From Candidatus Zhuqueibacterota bacterium 4484_87 (GTDB taxonomy: Bacteria > Zhuqueibacterota > Zhuqueibacteria > Thermofontimicrobiales > Thermofontimicrobiaceae), in NCBI GenBank assembly GCA_002085355.1, contig NATN01000003.1, forward strand, positions 1 through 23,623: 23,623 nucleotides of DNA, written 5' to 3'. A program made the position numbers and the translations under genes. This document shows positions 22,060 through 23,623 of this stretch, one piece after another; the first letter of the stretch is position 1, and the number at the start of each line of letters is the position of its first letter. Under the pieces are notes generated by a model that did no database searches, was not told the DNA's origin, and was given only the letters and a program-made list of their open reading frames with translations.

Positions 22060-23623
22060 ATGAGAAAGTTAAGTTTATTGTTTGTCGTTTTTCTCATTTC
22101 TTCTGTTTGGGGATCGGATACACGGCGACAAACTTTTCCAACAGATGCTGCGTCCAGTTACTTTCGCTATTTTGATGCCAATCGGCTTTATTTCTCATCC
22201 TATTCCAATGGTATCATTGGCAGAAATTTGGTAACAGGCAATGCTGATTTTTTTCTCGATGATTTACAAATAATTTATCTTTCTGGAATATTTCTAGGGG
22301 CAAAAGTTAATGGTCAAATTCGAACTTCAGGCGCATATTACGCTACTGATTTCATTGGCGGCATGATTGACCAGAATGGCAGACCTGTAGTGCCATTAGA
22401 TTCAACTTTTCGGGTATATAAAATCTCCCGCGGCGACAACAATTTCAACAACCCAGATTATCTTGATTGGCCTGCACAGTTTGGGGCTCCGATTGATGAT
22501 TTGGGAAGACCGCTGCTTTTTGGCGATCAAACGCTCTGGTGCAGTTACATCGACGGTGATACAGATTATCGCAAATTTAATCAGTGCCCTCCTTTGAGAG
22601 CGGAAATTCATCAAACCATTTGGGGATGGCAGGATATACCCAACATTACTTTTTGTCGGTTTCAGATTATAAATAAAAGCGAGAATGACTGGGAAGATGC
22701 TTATGTAGCATTTTTTGCCGATCCGGATTTAACCACATTTTCCAATGATTTGACAGGAAGCGACAGCACTCTTCAGTTAGTGTATTGCTACGATTCGGAA
22801 AAAGACCAACTTTTCCCGTTTCAAGCGGTGGGTTTTACTGTTTTGCAAGCGCCATTAGTGGAGTCGCCTGGAGATACAGCTTACACGATTTTCGGACCCA
22901 AAATCGGGTTTAGCCAGGTAGAGGTTAGCGCTCCGAGAATGGAAGATTTTTTCTCTGACGGCTGGAACGATTTTCCTGCCTGGTCTCCTCAAACTTCAAC
23001 TATGATTTATAACAGATTTCAGTGTTTGAATGACGAGGGAAATCCAGCAATAGATCCCACCACAGGCGAGCCGAGCAAGTGGGCATTTTCCGGGGATCCG
23101 ATAACCGGAACCGGCTGGCTGGATGCCAATCCTCGCGATCGACGAATAATGATTTCTACTGGGCCTCTGGATGTGGCTGCGGGTGATACCTGCGAGTTGG
23201 TGATGGCGATTAATGCCTACAGAGGTGTGAGTTTTAAGAATTGTATCGATGTCGTCCGTCAAGAAGCGGGCGCCTTGCAGCAAATGTTTCGAAAAAATGT
23301 GGGCTTATTTTCTGAAATCATTTATGCAAATTGGGGGGAACAGGAGGTCGCTATTCCAATCCGAGCGATAAATCTAGTTAAATTGAAAAAAATCGAATTT
23401 GACTGCCAACTCGTTTCGGATAGCGTGTTTATAAAAATGGCAATTCCCACCCTGCGAACAGAAATGGCTGATTTTTCAACCCAGTTGGATACACTGAACA
23501 ATGCAATTCATGTCAGAATTTTATTCGACGATAATTGTCTGGGCATCGGAAAAGGAGACCTGGCGAACATTTTGTTTGATGCGCCCACAACCACGCCGAG
23601 CAACGAACTCAATTTTATGGTGA
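22060..23623 (+). CDS. Large secreted protein of FCB type with a cohesin-like region, 3' partial
   Basis: ATG 22060 is preceded by AGGAGGG at good spacing, and the frame stays open for 521 codons to the end of the window with no stop. Signal peptide at 1-18 (LFVVFLISSVWG). Residues about 30-430 form a long domain with VYKISRGDNNFNNPDYLDWP, QFGAPIDDLGRPLLFGDQTL, a stretch rich in aromatic residues (ITFCRFQIINKSENDWEDAY) and LVESPGDTAYTIFGPKIGF. This matches, from memory, a secreted family common in Calditrichota/KSB1-type genomes that ends in a sorting tail. From about 440 the pattern LKKIEFDCQLVSD to GIGKGDLANILFDA resembles a cohesin-type fold; this is tentative. The C-terminal sorting tail would lie beyond the window. 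Function is unknown; it is probably cell-surface. Confidence 0.85.
   Translation, partial: MRKLSLLFVVFLISSVWGSDTRRQTFPTDAASSYFRYFDANRLYFSSYSNGIIGRNLVTGNADFFLDDLQIIYLSGIFLGAKVNGQIRTSGAYYATDFIGGMIDQNGRPVVPLDSTFRVYKISRGDNNFNNPDYLDWPAQFGAPIDDLGRPLLFGDQTLWCSYIDGDTDYRKFNQCPPLRAEIHQTIWGWQDIPNITFCRFQIINKSENDWEDAYVAFFADPDLTTFSNDLTGSDSTLQLVYCYDSEKDQLFPFQAVGFTVLQAPLVESPGDTAYTIFGPKIGFSQVEVSAPRMEDFFSDGWNDFPAWSPQTSTMIYNRFQCLNDEGNPAIDPTTGEPSKWAFSGDPITGTGWLDANPRDRRIMISTGPLDVAAGDTCELVMAINAYRGVSFKNCIDVVRQEAGALQQMFRKNVGLFSEIIYANWGEQEVAIPIRAINLVKLKKIEFDCQLVSDSVFIKMAIPTLRTEMADFSTQLDTLNNAIHVRILFDDNCLGIGKGDLANILFDAPTTTPSNELNFMV

Noticed and set aside
22996..23283. Minus-strand frame of 95 codons near the right end
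   Set aside because: It lies inside the open plus-strand secreted-protein frame starting at 22060, which has a signal peptide and a strong ribosome-binding site.

Overview
The window carries ordinary bacterial chromosome genes of roughly 40-43% G+C (estimated by eye), with no rRNA, tRNA, CRISPR array, transposase or phage gene that I can find. Several traits point to the Fibrobacterota-Chlorobiota-Bacteroidota (FCB) side of the tree, most likely a Calditrichota- or KSB1-like lineage: a secreted protein ending in the FlgD-like 'YPNPFN' sorting tail, large secreted proteins of a type common in those uncultured phyla, a short primary-type sigma factor without region 1.1, and RNase HIII. Promoters that can be read are of the TTGAC(A/T)-17-TATAAT-like kind rather than the Bacteroidota TTTG/TAnnTTTG kind, which argues against Bacteroidota itself. 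The phylum assignment is inference.

Layout. 1-1104: 3' end of a secreted Fn3-malectin protein with a sorting tail, closed by a strong terminator. 1105-2197: a long AT-rich gap holding a degenerate repeat relic, an 11-bp inverted repeat and a good sigma-54-type promoter. 2198-2884: an OmpR-type regulator whose receiver domain has lost its phosphorylation residues. 2937-5974 (minus): an outer-membrane beta-barrel protein, a rhomboid protease and an N-acetylmuramoyl-L-alanine amidase, probably an envelope operon. 6159-7019 (minus): the sigma factor, divergent from a tiny secreted Fn3-like protein (7466-7891). 7910-8797 (minus): RNase HIII, divergent from a MinD/FlhG-like ATPase with a four-cysteine tail (9109-10239). 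10348-11616: a surface protein with Fn3-like repeats.

11707-15269 (minus): MoxR ATPase, DUF58 protein and an NtrY-like sensor kinase. 15466-17384: rlmN and a cation-diffusion-facilitator transporter, closely coupled. 17528-19641 (minus): a B-box/membrane/polysaccharide-deacetylase fusion followed by a coiled-coil protein with a TrkA-C domain. 20021-20491: an alkyltransferase-like protein without the acceptor cysteine. 20516-20831: a non-coding element with imperfect terminal inverted repeats. 20872-21726: a ROK sugar kinase. 22060 to the end: the 5' part of a large secreted protein that runs off the window.

The theme is envelope biology and signalling mixed with housekeeping. I see no clear defence or biosynthetic cluster. 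The most unusual items are the phosphorylation-dead regulator behind a sigma-54-type promoter, the Cys-tailed MinD-like ATPase, the PYWR alkyltransferase-like protein, the B-box deacetylase fusion with its coiled-coil/TrkA-C neighbour, and two types of degenerate intergenic element whose ends share a CCAC(G/A)GA-like start.
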